This document shows, in pieces, positions 1 to 12,579 of a DNA stretch of 64,000 nt. Location: NCBI GenBank assembly GCA_035610365.1, contig CM069432.1, positions 78,992,520-79,056,519 of the forward strand, in the 5' to 3' direction. Source of the DNA: Aquatica leii. Taxonomy: Eukaryota; Arthropoda; Insecta; Coleoptera; Lampyridae. A program made the position numbers and the translations under genes. Positions within the stretch are counted from its first letter, which is position 1; each line of letters starts with the position of its first letter. The notes below the pieces were generated by a model that had not been told where the DNA came from, did no database searches, and saw only the letters and a program-made list of their open reading frames with translations.

Positions 1-990
1 ACATTAAATTTAAAATTGTCTGAATCGGTATTCCACAATAACCCAAGAGTTTTAACTTCGTCGTTTACGTTAAAGTCTACAATGTTATTTAAATTTTGTG
101 AATGTGATTGAAATAATTGTCGGTTATTACTTGCCCATTTACAAAGCTCAAAACCAGAACTAGATAATGCAGCAGTAATTTCATTTTTTATTGTAAGAAT
201 TTCATCGATAGTATTTCCGCCTGTTAGTAGATCATCGACAAAAAAATCTCGCAACGCAATTTCGTATGCCCTTGGATGGGTGTGTTTAATGTCGATAACA
301 GCTTGTTGTAAGCATCTAATTGCTAAAAATGAGGCTGATGCAGTGCCGTATGTTACAGTTGTCAATCGGTATGTTTGAATTGGTTCATTAATATCAAAAC
401 GCCAAAATATACGTTGGTAATCTCTATCGCTTTCGTCTATTTTTACCTGACGATACATTTTAGTTACGTCGGCTGATAATGCATATTGATACGTTCGAAA
501 TCGAGTTAATAAAGAAAACAGATCTTGCTGAATGGTTGGCCCTACCATTAATATGTCGTTTAAACTGTGATTGTTGGTAGTTTTCATAGAGCCATCAAAT
601 ACAACTCTAAGTTTGGTTGATAAGCTTGATTCTTTATAAACGGCATGGTGGGGTAAATAAAAAACATTTTTTGTGCTGTCGTCGTTTGGAATTAATTCCA
701 TGTGCCCTAACGATAAGTAATCTTGCATAAAACGAACGTAATTTTGTTTTAAATCATCGTTTTTTTGCATTTTTCGTTCTAAGCTATAAAATCGCTTTAA
801 AGCTTGTTGTTTTGAATCCCCTAACAAACTATTATCCCGAACTGGTAATTTCACGGTAAATCGGCCATCAATATCACGTTTATAATTACGTAAAAAGTGT
901 TGCTCGCACTCAGATTCTTCTGGTGTGTAATTATTATAGTTTAATTCCTCTAACTCCCAAAACTTTGCTAATTGGTTTTCTAATTGTAAA
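1..990 (-). pseudogene. BEL/Pao retrotransposon reverse transcriptase, partial
   Basis: This is the pol region of the element whose gag-protease lies just upstream at 934-2751. On the minus strand the linker typical of BEL/Pao (KFWELEE, then CEQHF and GRFTVKLP) opens near 980 and is followed by an uninterrupted reverse transcriptase running off the left edge. The active-site motif FVDDLLTGG is at about 205-235 and both its aspartates are present; the upstream block SADVTKMYRQV carries the first catalytic Asp. The pol frame is offset by one base from the gag-protease frame, and a TAA precedes it in its own frame, so a single-base indel around 980-995 separates the two. The RT domain itself looks undamaged. 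RNase H and integrase would lie outside the window. Confidence 0.88.
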
Positions 991-2751
991 AGTTACAAGA
1001 AACTTGATGAGTTTTGAATTATTGATTGAACCGCCTATTATCCACCCAAAATGAGTTTTCTGTAAACAAATGTTGCTTGGATCTAATTTAATTTTTCCTA
1101 TACATAAAAGGTCCCAGAATAATTCTGCACCTATTATCATATCAATTTCACCCGATACATTAAAATTTGGATCTGCAAGATTTATATTTTCTGGCATTTT
1201 TATGTTCAAAAGTGAAAACGTGTTGTTTGGTAAATTTTCAGTTAATTTTGGTAGTATTAAACATAAAATGTTCGTACTAAAAGCATTATAACAAGATTTT
1301 ATTTTAACGTTTGTTACCTTGTTTGTTTTTGAAACTCTACTGTTTATGCCACTTATCGAAATATTGCGATTTTCATAAGACAAGCCTAGTTTGTTAAAAC
1401 ATTTTTCAGAAATTAAATTAGACTGAGATCCAACGTCTAATAAAACTCTGCACCTTTGTGGTAAACCTTTATGATCATAAATATAAATTACTGCTGTCGA
1501 CAATATGACTTCTGTACTAATAGAATTAATTTTGCTCGAATGCGTTACAACAGCGGAAGTTGATGGAATTGGTTCATTATTGGTAGTAGTGTTTAGATTA
1601 CTTTCTAAATGTAGCAAAGTGTTATGCATTTTTTGGCATTTTCGACAAGTTGATGCAAAACAATCTCGAGTTTGATGATTTGAACGAAGACAATTTATAC
1701 ATAATTTTAGGTTTTTTATCGTTTTAATACGATCATTCACTGATAAATTTAAAAATTGATTACATTGATTAATAAAATGCGAATTTTTGCAAAGTAAACA
1801 TTGATTTGATGTATGAGCAAACGTATTTGTACGCATTGATTTGTTTAGGTTCGATTGGTTATTATGAATTTTTGATTTTTGGTTGAGCGTGGAACTATTT
1901 TGATTAGAACTCATACTAAGTTTTTTATTGTAATCAAGTGCCTCTAATGTTTGACACCTGTTAATTAAAAAATCGGTTATATCGGTCATGTTAGGCAATT
2001 CAGATTTAATTGACGATTCCCAGTCCTTTCGACTTAAATAATCTAGCTTGGTTGTTATAAGATAAATGATTAAAATATCCCAATTCTCGGTAGGTAACCC
2101 TAAAGTATTAAGAGCTTTAAGATGCTTATTTACATTGTCAAGTAAATCTCTAAGTGATGCGGAAGAGTCTTTGTTAACAATCGGTAGGTTGAATAATGCA
2201 TTTACATGAGTTTGAACAATAATTCTTTTGTTTTCATAGCGTTGTTTTAATAACTGCCACGCGATTTCATAATTTTGAGCGGACACAGTTAACGAACTTA
2301 TGACGTGTATAGCATCGGAAGTTAAAGAAGATTTTAAGTAATGAAATTTTTGAATTTCACTTAAATGTGTTTTTTCGTGAATCATTGACTTAAAGCTGTC
2401 ATAAAAAGACACCCAGTTTAAATAATCTCCATTAAATTTTGGTAAACTAATTTCAGGTAATTTTACCTCAGTTGAGTTATGGTTATTATTAGCATTATGG
2501 TTATTAGTTGTTTGATCGTTTTGAAGTAGAGCAATTTGTTTTTTGAATAATGATTTAGTTTGAAAATAATCATTCATAAATGATTTTAATTCATTATTAC
2601 TTTGTTCTAAATCAGTTTCCGACTGATTTGTTGCAATTTCAGCGTGAATCGCTTTAAACTCGTTTAGCAAAGGTTGTACATGTTCAAAACGGGTACATAA
2701 TTCCTCGGTATCAAATTTTGTTGAATCAAAATTGTCAACAAAATCTTGCAA
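934..2751 (-). pseudogene. BEL/Pao gag and aspartic protease
   Basis: A 605-codon frame. Residues about 1-280 are a Pao-type gag (DUF1759-like, with LPEISLPKFNGDYLNW). Two zinc knuckles follow at about 317-380 (CLLCKNSHFINQC and CINCLRSNHQTRDC). The retropepsin (DUF1758-like) starts near 420. Its active site reads LLDVGSQSN; the family norm is D-S/T-G, so the second residue is changed and activity is doubtful. The C terminus (IRKPISKVLGVRGIKL) is the frameshifted reading of the conserved KFWELEE linker, which sits one base over, so gag-protease and pol are now separated. The frame stays open upstream to a TAA near 2850 without an in-frame ATG, so the true start is lost or lies in a shifted frame. 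Confidence 0.85.
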
Positions 2752-3013
2752 TATTGTTAATTCTGTCTTAACAGAATTTAGTTTGAAATTTAAAGATTTT
2801 AGCTTAGCCGTATTGAATAAGGTATAAAGTCGTATAGTTTATAATACAACATGCGATAACTTGATTTGGATATAAAACGTAGAAATGTACACATATGATA
2901 AAAAAGATGTATAATAGGAAAAATATAGGATAACCCACTTACTTGTTGATTGTTAATATGTCGATAGACCTTGGTTAATTTTGCTGATTGGATCCGGTTC
3001 GATGTGGACCAAA

Positions 3014-3482
3014 TGTTGGGATGTTGATATCCGCTTTATTTTTTCGGTTAGTTTAAAATAAATAGTGGACTGTATTTCTTGATATATACATATATTACAA
3101 TTTATAATACATTTTCACTAACATTAATTTATTCGGTAATTGGATTTAGTTACCAGCAAGCCGAACTATGCTGGGAGACGCTACATTGGTGACTGTCGAA
3201 AAATATATATAAAATCGGTTATAAAAATTACATATTAAGAAAAATTCCACCACCTCTGGTTACAAAAACTAATTCTATTGGTTGTTAGTAATAACTTAAA
3301 TTTTAAAGTGTGAGAAAGTTAGGGGTCGTTGAATGACTCCCGTTACGTATTTACAACTACTACGTGCCTTTACACAAAAAAAAGGATTTTACAATAACTG
3401 CTTATAACTAAAATATTAAAATCTTAAATATACACTAAGACTTAAAATACACAACCGGTAAAGTACAAAGGTAGTACCGAAC
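3014..3482 (-). repeat. 5' LTR of the BEL/Pao element (outer edge uncertain)
   Basis: The inner edge is clear: read on the minus strand, the LTR ends ...CCCAACA and is followed by TTTGGTCCACATCGAACC, the usual BEL/Pao LTR/leader junction. A polyadenylation-like ATTTATTTTAAAC lies inside. The outer edge is guessed from a TGTT start at 3482; the 3' LTR is outside the window, so it cannot be checked by comparison. Confidence 0.5.
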
Positions 3483-6165
3483 AGATGCTATATGAAAAAG
3501 ATTTACCTGCAAATTTATGGGGTAAAGCTGTGAACACAGCAGTGTAGATTTTGAATCGACCTTTGAACAGTAAAACCATTGTCTAAATATATTATAGCAG
3601 ATTATAGCAATGCTTATAGTTAGACAACGAGATAGGGACAAAGTGGACTTGTCCGATAAGATGGCACTGCCTGTTTCAAATTCAAAAGTTTAACAAAATT
3701 AAACACCAATATATAAAATTTTTGAATTAGATGTCGCTAAACCTAATTTAAAAAATTGTACACACAGATATTATACTGTCAGTCATAGATAAATAAGTTG
3801 TTTGCTATCACCCTATCACTAACAGTAATTTACAAGCATAAACAAAACATGACAAAATGCAAATACCTTATATTATCTTTGATTTCAGTTGCCGTTCCAC
3901 ATTATGCCAATTATAAAATGGCATTCTATTTACTTTTTTGAACACATTTTTCTGCAATTGTTGTTATACCGTTGTAACGTTTTTTTATTTTGGTTAAAAT
4001 TCTTTATTAAAAAAATTCTTTAGTTTGTATTTATCAGTTTTTCTATCTCGATTTTAGAAGTCATTAGATTTATTTTTTTTATTAATTAAGACTTGTTCGT
4101 TTTAATGATTTGCAAATTGTTGGTTTAAGAATAGAAATTTTACAACGCTGTTTTATTTAGCGGAACTACAATTTAATCAATTACCTGTTTTCGAAAATTT
4201 CAACTTGAAGGATAGGAGGTTTCTTATCTCGCGATGCGTATATTTGTGTTTTCCGTTTTAGGACGGTCAGATATCAATAAGCTTGCTGATCATTACTTTC
4301 TTTGAAGAATTCGGTTGTTTCATTGTGTTATAGTGGAAATCTCGAGTGCAAATTTATTTTAGTAAACTTTGGCTCTACATGTAAATGGATTTATTCCCTA
4401 TTAACACTGCGCGTCTTTTGAAAATTTGCTATATTCGAAAGGAAATTTGGTGGAATTTTTTGTTTGTTTGACGCACACGTCGTTGAGACGGATTTGTGAA
4501 CTCCGACGTCTTCTAAAGATTTAAATTTGCAAATTACAGTCGCCCAAGATCTAAAGGTATGTTTCTTATTAATCTGCTGTTTTATCGGAACGTTGCGTTC
4601 ACCTGGTGCTAAGTTTGTCACTTTTTTTTAGGCTGTTTGCTTCGTCGTAACGTTATTAATACAGAAGTTTCTTTGCTGGAAATCGTTTGTACGTCCTCGT
4701 GTTGTTGTATGTGGTTCTAGTAGTCCTGCTACTAAAGAAAAATTTACGGAAAATTCCGACACCAGATGCAGACGCCATCTTAATGCGATTGGTTTTCCCG
4801 GCACTTCGTGGATGTCTTCGGCGATTAAAAAGCTAAGCTTAAATTTTTCTTTAATGTCATTATTTGTTACATATTATTGCATAAGCAATCTGACCAACAA
4901 TTTGAATCAATTCCTTTTTTTTTTTTAAATTAATTATATTGTTTTAAATATCACAATTATTGAATTTAAACAAACTATAACTTTTTTTTATAACGTCGAA
5001 ATTTAAATTTGAATAAGATTAGATTTACGTGTAATTATAAGTAATCAATTTAATACTTTGCGATCTCAATTAGATCAAATTTTTGCAGCTTGATTGAGTA
5101 ATTTTTGTTTGCGAATTATTTTTATGATAAAACGTTTATCTTGTTGTAGCATTTAGTTAAGTGATTCTTTTGCAGGTATATTCGGGGTAATATAAGCTTA
5201 TATAACTCGTCGTACCCTATAGATTTAACCGCGTTTTATTTTATATTTTCTGAACTCGAGGTTTTGCGAGTTGTAATTATTATATTTAGCTGCCTGGATT
5301 TGATTTGAATTATCTAATTTTTTTGTTGTAACTACGAATTTTTATTTAGGCTTTATAGTTTGGTTATTACAATTTTCGTTATTTATGTTTGTCTCAAGTT
5401 TTGTTGAATTCTTTATTTATGTTAAGCACAATACTCTATTTTGTTTAATAGTTGTTGAACTGAGTTTTTTTTTGTTATTTATCTACTGGGTATACTGATA
5501 TATATATATATATATATTTAAACTTCAAGTGTCTTTTTCTTTATTCTTCTTACCAACGATTTTCCTGTTTTTTATAACACACCCTTGGTGTGGTGGTTAG
5601 AGTTTTTAATTGAAAACAGGTGGCGCTTTATTGGTTATTTCTTGTTAAATTTAACCCAGACCGTCTTCACTGGGCTTAGTCGGACCTCTATCCACTGCTT
5701 TACCAAGTTGGAGCTGATTCAAGATATTAAAGGCACGAATAAACGGTAGGTTGTTTGTTGTTGAAAATAAAAATTACATATAAGCGTCGCACCGTTATCA
5801 TCTTTTCTTTAAATGCATTCATGTTTTTAATAAACACTTTGCAATCCTTAATTGCATAATTTTGAAGCTTCTGTATTTATTTTACAACTAACACTGTTGA
5901 GGCAATCTTAGTCGACTCTTCAACCACTTACGGAACGAGTTGTCAAAATTAACATATTAGTTCGAAGATTTTGATTAAACGATTTTTTAACAAATACAGT
6001 TAAATAGGAGCATAATTAGTTTTAGTAATGTTTGTTCTATCTATTATTATTTCTAAACAGATTTAAGACGCTGCCGTAAGATACACCTTTTTGTGAAGGT
6101 CTAAAATTTAATGTTTCTTTGGGATACTTAACAAACTGTATGAGCACTTTAGACAGGACAGATAA
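3483..6165. other. Intergenic, no gene recognised
   Basis: AT-rich and broken by stops on both strands. It contains TTATAGTTAGACAACGAGAT near 3614, a repeat shared with 7692 and the centre of the large palindrome, and a TA microsatellite at about 5495-5518. A minus-strand 76-codon frame at 4391-4621 has no recognisable domain. Confidence 0.5.
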
Positions 6166-6889
6166 AGGCTCCCTTTCACACGCCAACATGTTGCGCAAAC
6201 TAGGTTACACAAACTGATTTGCGCAATAATTTGTGCGTGAAAGAGCAAACATTTTGTTTGTACATACAAAAATAATTGGTTTGGGCAAATCTGTTCCGTT
6301 TTGATTTTTGGTTTGAGGTTGGTGCGCTGGTTTGAGCGTGAAAGCGCAATTCAAACCGGTTTCTGCAGTTGTCACACGCAGCACCTGCGCATTGGTTCTA
6401 TTTGCCCGTTTCCCACGTTTTGTCTGCTACGCTCCATGCTGATTAGTGTAATTAAACTTAACAATAGTCGATAAGTTTCCTCGTCCATCCGCAGATAGTT
6501 ACGAAAATCATCAGGTTCATTCCTTAATTCTTGTATTAAATTAGTATGTGCCAATAAAGGTCTTTTTTGCAGCCACGATTTCGTTGCTCTTCTTTTCTTT
6601 TTTTGCGTAATGAGTTTCTTCTTAATAACACAAACAGCAGTAAGTCCTAGCAGTAGTTCCTTCTCTTTGTCTATATCCATATTATTTTTTCTTCCATTTC
6701 TGCAATATTGTTGTAAAAATGCGTGAGTACTAGAAGGCAACCAAACCGACTTGTTCAACTTTGCAAAACTGTATAATTTGTGCTAAATTGTTTGAGCGTT
6801 AAAAGTACATACGTCGACTCCAACATGTTTGAGATTTCGGTTTGTTCAACGTAGTTTGCGCAAACATGTTGGCGTGTGAAAGGGAGCCT
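6166..6889 (-). mobile_element. PIF/Harbinger deletion derivative
   Basis: A 724-bp element with near-perfect terminal inverted repeats of about 36 bp beginning AGGCTCCCTTTCACACGCCA. It is flanked by the 3-bp target duplication TAA (6163-6165 and 6890-6892), the superfamily hallmark. It holds only the N-terminal part of a transposase, so it is non-autonomous. Confidence 0.9.
6372..6758 (-). pseudogene. Harbinger transposase, N-terminal fragment
   Basis: A 128-codon frame inside the 6166-6889 element. Residues about 60-110 match the N-terminal part of HARBI1-like nucleases: SWLQKRPLLAHTNLIQELR followed by FRNYLRMDEETYRLLLSLI, the stretch normally preceding the DDE catalytic domain. The last 20 residues (QNVGNGQIEPMRRCCV) are unrelated and run into the terminal repeat, so the DDE domain has been deleted. 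Whether the short protein is made is unknown; it could act only as a DNA-binding fragment, not as a nuclease. Confidence 0.78.
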
Positions 6890-6892
6890 TAA

Positions 6893-8100
6893 GAGGTGTA
6901 ACATAATTTGTATCTGTTCCTGCTTTGTAAAAAAAGATTGACTAATCCAAAAAAAAGTCGATGTTTCGCTTTTGATAATAATCGATTTAGTAACAGATGT
7001 CAGCAGTATTCAGTAATACCGTTTTGTTTGTCATCGATCATCCCTAGTGCATCCATACGTTGAAGTGATAAAAGCAGTTATTGATGAGATTTAATTTTGT
7101 GCTAGAACTGAAACTATCGTGGACTTCAAATTATACTCAATTTACCAAATAAGTTTGTTCAAAATTAGATACTTCTTAAAATAATGTTTCAAAAAGAAAA
7201 CTTTTCATAGAACACTAAATTTAATTATTAAACAGGTGGTTATGTACGTATTTATTTAAGCGAATAAAAGTTTTTTTTACGAGCATTGGTTTATCAAAAC
7301 ATTAAAAAAAGTCTTCCTGTAAAAATGTTATCAAAAAAACAATAAATTTTTATACGGATGAAAATGAATCTAAAGAAGCTGAAAAATGATATTGTAAATA
7401 CATTTTGTTTACTATTAAAGCACGTTTGTATAAAAAATGCAGATATATATAGTTTCAGATGTTTCAAATAAAAATTATCTTATAGTGTTGTACTAGCAAT
7501 TTCTCGCATCACCATCTACATTTAAGAAACTCAACCTCATTTTGGTCTAACAAGTATGTTCTACAATCATAATAATTGTGAGATTTTGCGCCATCTGACC
7601 AACTGCATCCAAAGTAACGGCTTCTGCCTCCAAATATTGGAGACACTTTTTTAACATTGGGTTGTCTTACTATAACCCTTGTTTATATACATTATAGTTA
7701 GACAATGAGATAGCTTTATATGGAAACAGATTTTTTAGTCATGTTAGATGGCGATAGTGGAAACAAGGTAATAATTAAATGCAAAGCCTCAAACCATTTT
7801 TTGTTATTAAAAGATTGCAAACGATGGCGGCACAAGTAAGCTACTTACACACGCTATTAATTTCGACATACGTGCAAAGCAATGTTTTACTATTTAACTT
7901 GCTTTGATTCTTAAAACTCTGAGTTTGCAAAAATAATTGGTACACTTGAATTTCTGTTTATAAACAAAATATAGAATAAATAAAATCCTGCAAACGTTTC
8001 AATAAAATTATAATCGGTTGAGTGGTTTGTTTCATTTACTTTGTTTAATTTTCTTTTCAAGCCGGAAGATATACTAATTTAATTTTTTTAAATTTTTATA
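6893..8100. other. Intergenic with one dispersed repeat copy
   Basis: No gene seen. At 7674-7708 a direct copy of the sequence at the palindrome centre appears (AACCCTTGTTTATATACATT, then ATAGTTAGACAATGA). Otherwise AT-rich, with stops in all frames. Confidence 0.5.
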
Positions 8101-10985
8101 CTACTCAAAAGGCACATAAAATATAAATATACAAGCTTATTAGCACTTTAGATGTATCTTTAGTAATAAATTCAGGGCGATGCTTCAAAGATTCGGACTT
8201 CAGAACCAAATTAATGATTTCAATTTTCGTATGAATTACTTACAGCGATCGCCGCTTATCGGAATCACGGATAATGTTTTTAATCGAGTAATGTTATCAC
8301 TTTACTAAAGTAACATAGTAATCATAATTTAGGTATATGTTATCAATTTATTCTCAGGTTTGTTTCTATACATGATCAATAACTTATTTTGTATGCATTT
8401 TTGAGCTGAATTTCACAATACGGTTGTTTAGAGTGAAAAATGTTATTATTGTACTCGAAAAATAGTTGTTTTGCACATTTATCTTATTTTTGCAGTGTTA
8501 ATTATTTATTAAAATAATTTGGAAACGGTACATTATTTTAACATCTGTAAATACGTTATCTTTGTGAATTAACTTGGAAAGCACGTGCCTTCCTAGAATA
8601 ACAAAGTAAATTAACTACGTCTTATGTGATAACGTTGTTTAGTATTTATTTTTAGTATCAGCAAATTTCTGAGAATAATTGTTTAGTTCTTAGAAGAGTG
8701 AATGAAGCATCATAACGTTGTTGTTTTTGTTTTCGTTTTATTAACGGTGTCAACAAACTGTTTAATGCGTCAGATCCGTCGGCTCAAAATGCTGCCTTTT
8801 TTAAACGTTTTATAATTTTTTTTGCTTTTATATACGCTTTGATTTCACCTTCTAAATTAACAACCTGTTAATCACATACACGCTGTATGTATTTACTGCT
8901 TTCTAACAAATAAGCATTTTTCCTGAATTTCGTATATTGTTATCATTCGGTTATTGTTATCAAAAAACTCAAGTCCCAACGTGATTCTATTAAGCAGCGT
9001 GCACTGCATAGTTAAAAACGCAGGCATTCGGCCAAAAATAATACCGGCATTACCTACAATACACCAGATCCCAGATGTGTTTTCATTATGTCAATAAACA
9101 GAAACATGTAGAATATTTCTGTTTATTGAGATAAAAGGACCATTCTTAGCTAAACATGCCTGCCCACCCAAATTATCTTTTATAATTTTTTTATTATTAT
9201 TATGTGTATTCATTAACTAGTTAACTTTAATCTAATTTATATCAAATTTCAGTCGAAATTTTGTAAATTTGGTAGTTTATTTTATTGTTTTGATCGCACG
9301 AATACTATAAACAAATATATACAAATTAGAAACTGTACATTCAATTATAAAATTAGGGGGGATAATTATGTTTCTCAGAATACCAGTTGTTTACGTAGAC
9401 CGAATTTCATAACATAAGTGTTATCGTGCATAGATATAATTTTCTTTCAAGGTTATTTCACATATAATAAAAAAATAACGTATGTCTTTTCCAAATCTCT
9501 GAAACTGTATCTTTATAGATTACTGTAAGAGAATATATTGACGTGTAACTTAGGAATCTGTAATATGAATAAAAACAGCGCCAAATATGTCAATTTTGCG
9601 TTTGCATCCAAAACTACTCCTTTTTGAATCCAAATTAATGTTTCCAATTTTAGCGCAGTCATTGTCTAACTATAATGTATATAAACAAGGCTATAACCCT
9701 TGTTTATATACATTATAGTTAGACAATGACGCAAACGCAAAATTGACATATTTAGCGCTGCTTTTGTTAATATTACAGATTTCTAAGTTACAGATCAGTA
9801 TATTCTCTTACAGTGATCTATAAAGATACAGTTTTAGAGATTTGGAAAAGACATACGTTCTTTTTTTATTACATGTAAAATAACCTTGAAAGAAAATTAT
9901 ATTTATGCACGATAACACTTATGTTATGAAATTCGGTCTACGTAAACAACTGGTATTCTCAGAAACATAATTATTCCCCTAATAGAAGACAATTTTATAA
10001 TTGAATGTACAGTTTCTAATTTGTATATATTTGTTTATAGTATTCGAGCGATCAAAACAATAAAATAAACTACCAAATTTACAAAATTTCTACTCAAATT
10101 TGATATAAATTAGGTTAAAGTTAACTAGTTAATGAATACACATGCTGATAAAAAATGATAAAAGATAATTTGGGTGGGCAGGCATGTTTAGCTAAGGATG
10201 GTTCTTTTATGTCAATAAACAATAACCGAGTGATGTTTATTTGTTAGAAAGCAGTAAATACGTACAGCGTGTATGTGATTAACAGGTAGTTAATTTAGAA
10301 GGTGAAATCAAATCGTATATACAAGCAAAAAAATTTTTATAAAACGTGTAAAAAAGCTGACACCGTTAATAAAATGAAATCAAAAACAACAACGTTATGA
10401 TGCTTCATTCACTGTTCTAAGAACTACACAATTCTTCTCAGAAATTTGCTGACACTAAAAATAAATAAGTTAATTCGCAAAGATAACGTATTTACAGATG
10501 TTAAAATAATGTACAGTTTCGTAAATTAGTCAAATTATTTTAATAAATAAATAACACTGCAAAAGTAAGATAAATATGCAAAACAACTATTTTTAGAGTA
10601 GAATGATAAAATTTTTCACTCTAAACAACCGTATTGTGAAATTCAGCTCAAAAATGCATACAAAATAAGTTATTGATCATGTATAGAAACAAACCTGAGA
10701 ATAAATTGATAACATAAACCTAAATTATGATTACCATAAGCGGCATTTTTTCTATGTAGTAGCATGCGTCCGGATTGTTAATTTAGTAAAGTGATATTAC
10801 CCGATTAAAAACATTATCCGTGATTCCGATAAGCGGCGAGCGCTGTAAGTAATTCATACGAAAATTTAAATCAATAATTTGGTTCTGAAGTCCGAATCTT
10901 TGAAGCATCGCCCTGAATTTATTGCTAAAGATACATCTAAAGTGCTAATAAGCTTGTATATTTATATTTTATGTGCCCTTTGAGT
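8101..10985. repeat. Large imperfect palindrome (2.9 kb)
   Basis: The left arm (about 8101-9690) and right arm (9698-about 10985) are reverse complements around a 7-nt spacer at 9691-9697 (CTATAAC). Matching landmarks run to the outer ends: CTTATCGGAATCACGGATAA at 8258 has its complement near 10820, and GCTTATTAGCACTTTAGATG at 8134 has its complement near 10940. The arms differ by substitutions and indels. The left arm has about 160 bp extra near 8925-9090 and about 53 bp near 9605-9655; the right arm has about 43 bp extra near 10740-10785. There is no coding content. The arms are too diverged for an assembly hairpin error; this is a foldback-type element or an old inverted duplication. Confidence 0.85.
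9087..9133. repeat. Small inverted repeat within the palindrome's left arm
   Basis: TGTCAATAAACAGAAA is followed, after about 14 nt, by TTTCTGTTTATTGAGATA, an imperfect hairpin. It lies at the edge of the 160-bp tract absent from the right arm, so it may mark how that tract arose. Confidence 0.6.
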
Positions 10986-11573
10986 ATCCGAGTTAATTCG
11001 AATAAAAATTAAGAAATAATTTAATTTTATAAATATTTTTTATAATTTTTCTATTTTGGTGATATCATTTAAGTTTGTAGCAACATGTTTTAAACTCTAA
11101 ACCGTGGGTTGAGCTACCTATCGGACGCGTCTCCAGGTGGTGGATAGGAGGGTAAATAGGATGTAACGATACGCAGCTTCATCAGCTGACCCGGGACAAC
11201 CCTGTTTACCTTGGCAGGTGTTGGAGTCGCGGCCTAAAATCCGTATGTACTCCAATACTACTGTCACGCGAACCAGCTTTCCCAGCTCAAGCTGTAGTGT
11301 CGTGGCAAAAGCCAACACTGGGATAACGATGCCACTGCTCTGCTGACTTTGATTAGCAAGCACGGCAACCAAACCCAAACCTCTTGCTGCTGTGGACATG
11401 TCTCACAAGCAAGCGGTGTTGGGGGGGGGGTCTTGGCTTAATTGCCCGGACCAAGAGGAGACAACCTCATCAAAAACCTAAATTTAGGTGGAGAGGACCA
11501 GGCCGAAAGATCCGTGACTGGATAGAAGACCAGTCGTCACTGGTTCTAACCTCGGGGCACCAGGCGAACCCCG

Positions 11574-12574
11574 TTGTATATAGCCTTCCGTGCGTATCGG
11601 TGCACTGCGCACGGCGACCTTGTTTTCCTCGGCACTCGTGGGACATATATGGAACCATCGACCCAAAATTTAAATTTAAAAAAAGACGGGGAATCTGAGC
11701 AGAACCCAAAAACAACGGCTGACGCTGAGCGCGAACCCGAAAAGCCCAAAAAGCTTTCGGCGGCGGCAAGGCGAAAGCTTAAAAAACAAAGAGAATCAGG
11801 AGCGCAGGCAACCGGTTCCACTTCAATGGCAGGGACGCAAGAGCGAAACCCACCTATACAAGAAGCAAAAGCGGACACGTCAGGAACGCAACAGCGACAC
11901 CAGACGGCGCACGCAACTGTCGGAACAGGGGCGCAAAAACGCAAACTTTCTAGCAGTAGCACACCGCTGTCGCAGAAACGACTGGCAAAGCGAAGTCGAG
12001 GGGTCGAAAGAACCCAAAAAAGACATTCAGGGACACTCTGACGGGAATTGCTCTTGCAATTATACCAAAAGCGTTCCCTGAAAACACCATCAGTCCTGAA
12101 TAACCCGAGGTCATAAAAACCTTGATACAAGCTTCTCTGCGTTTTCAGGAATGTACCCATAAAAGGGGATTTCTGAAAATAACGTGCGCAGACGAAGCAA
12201 CCAGAGAGTGGCTAGTCGGCACGTCAAATATTAAGAAACCACTGGGGGAGGATAGGGAACTAGAGATTATTTATCTCAAAGACCTTCCTGCACCCAAGAA
12301 GGTTATCACTTGGGTCCCGGGAACAGCACTGGAACCGGCCACCCTATTGAAAAGAATATCGGTACAGAACAACATCAGTACCGAAACGTGGCGGGTGGTT
12401 AACTCTAAACCAGATCCTAAAGGAACCCAATACGTCCTGTTTATAGACAAGGGGTCCTGGGAGAAGGTGGAAGCGTCAACTAACCAATTGCACCTTGGGT
12501 TTTCAAGGATCACTCTCCGGGCGCTGGCCGACTCCAAAAAGGACAGCAAAGAACCGGATCCTACCAGGACCTAG
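11574..12574 (+). pseudogene. LINE ORF1 (gag-like, DUF4780-like)
   Basis: Two pieces of one former frame. The first (11574-12041) is a basic, low-complexity N terminus rich in KK/RR and Gln-Thr, ending in nuclear-signal-like KRLAKRSRG. The second (12122-12574) is the conserved DUF4780-like core, with RGFLKITCADEATREWL near its start and KKVITWVPGTA in the middle. The break between them (12041-12122) is a frameshift. No CCHC knuckles are visible. The product would have bound LINE RNA. It joins directly to RT sequence in another frame, marking the deletion of the endonuclease. Confidence 0.7.
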
Positions 12575-12579
12575 AGGTA

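Noticed and set aside
11118..12160. Several long frames on the minus strand opposite the LINE ORF1
   Set aside because: Shadows of the GC-rich LINE sequence; the plus-strand frames carry the recognisable domains.
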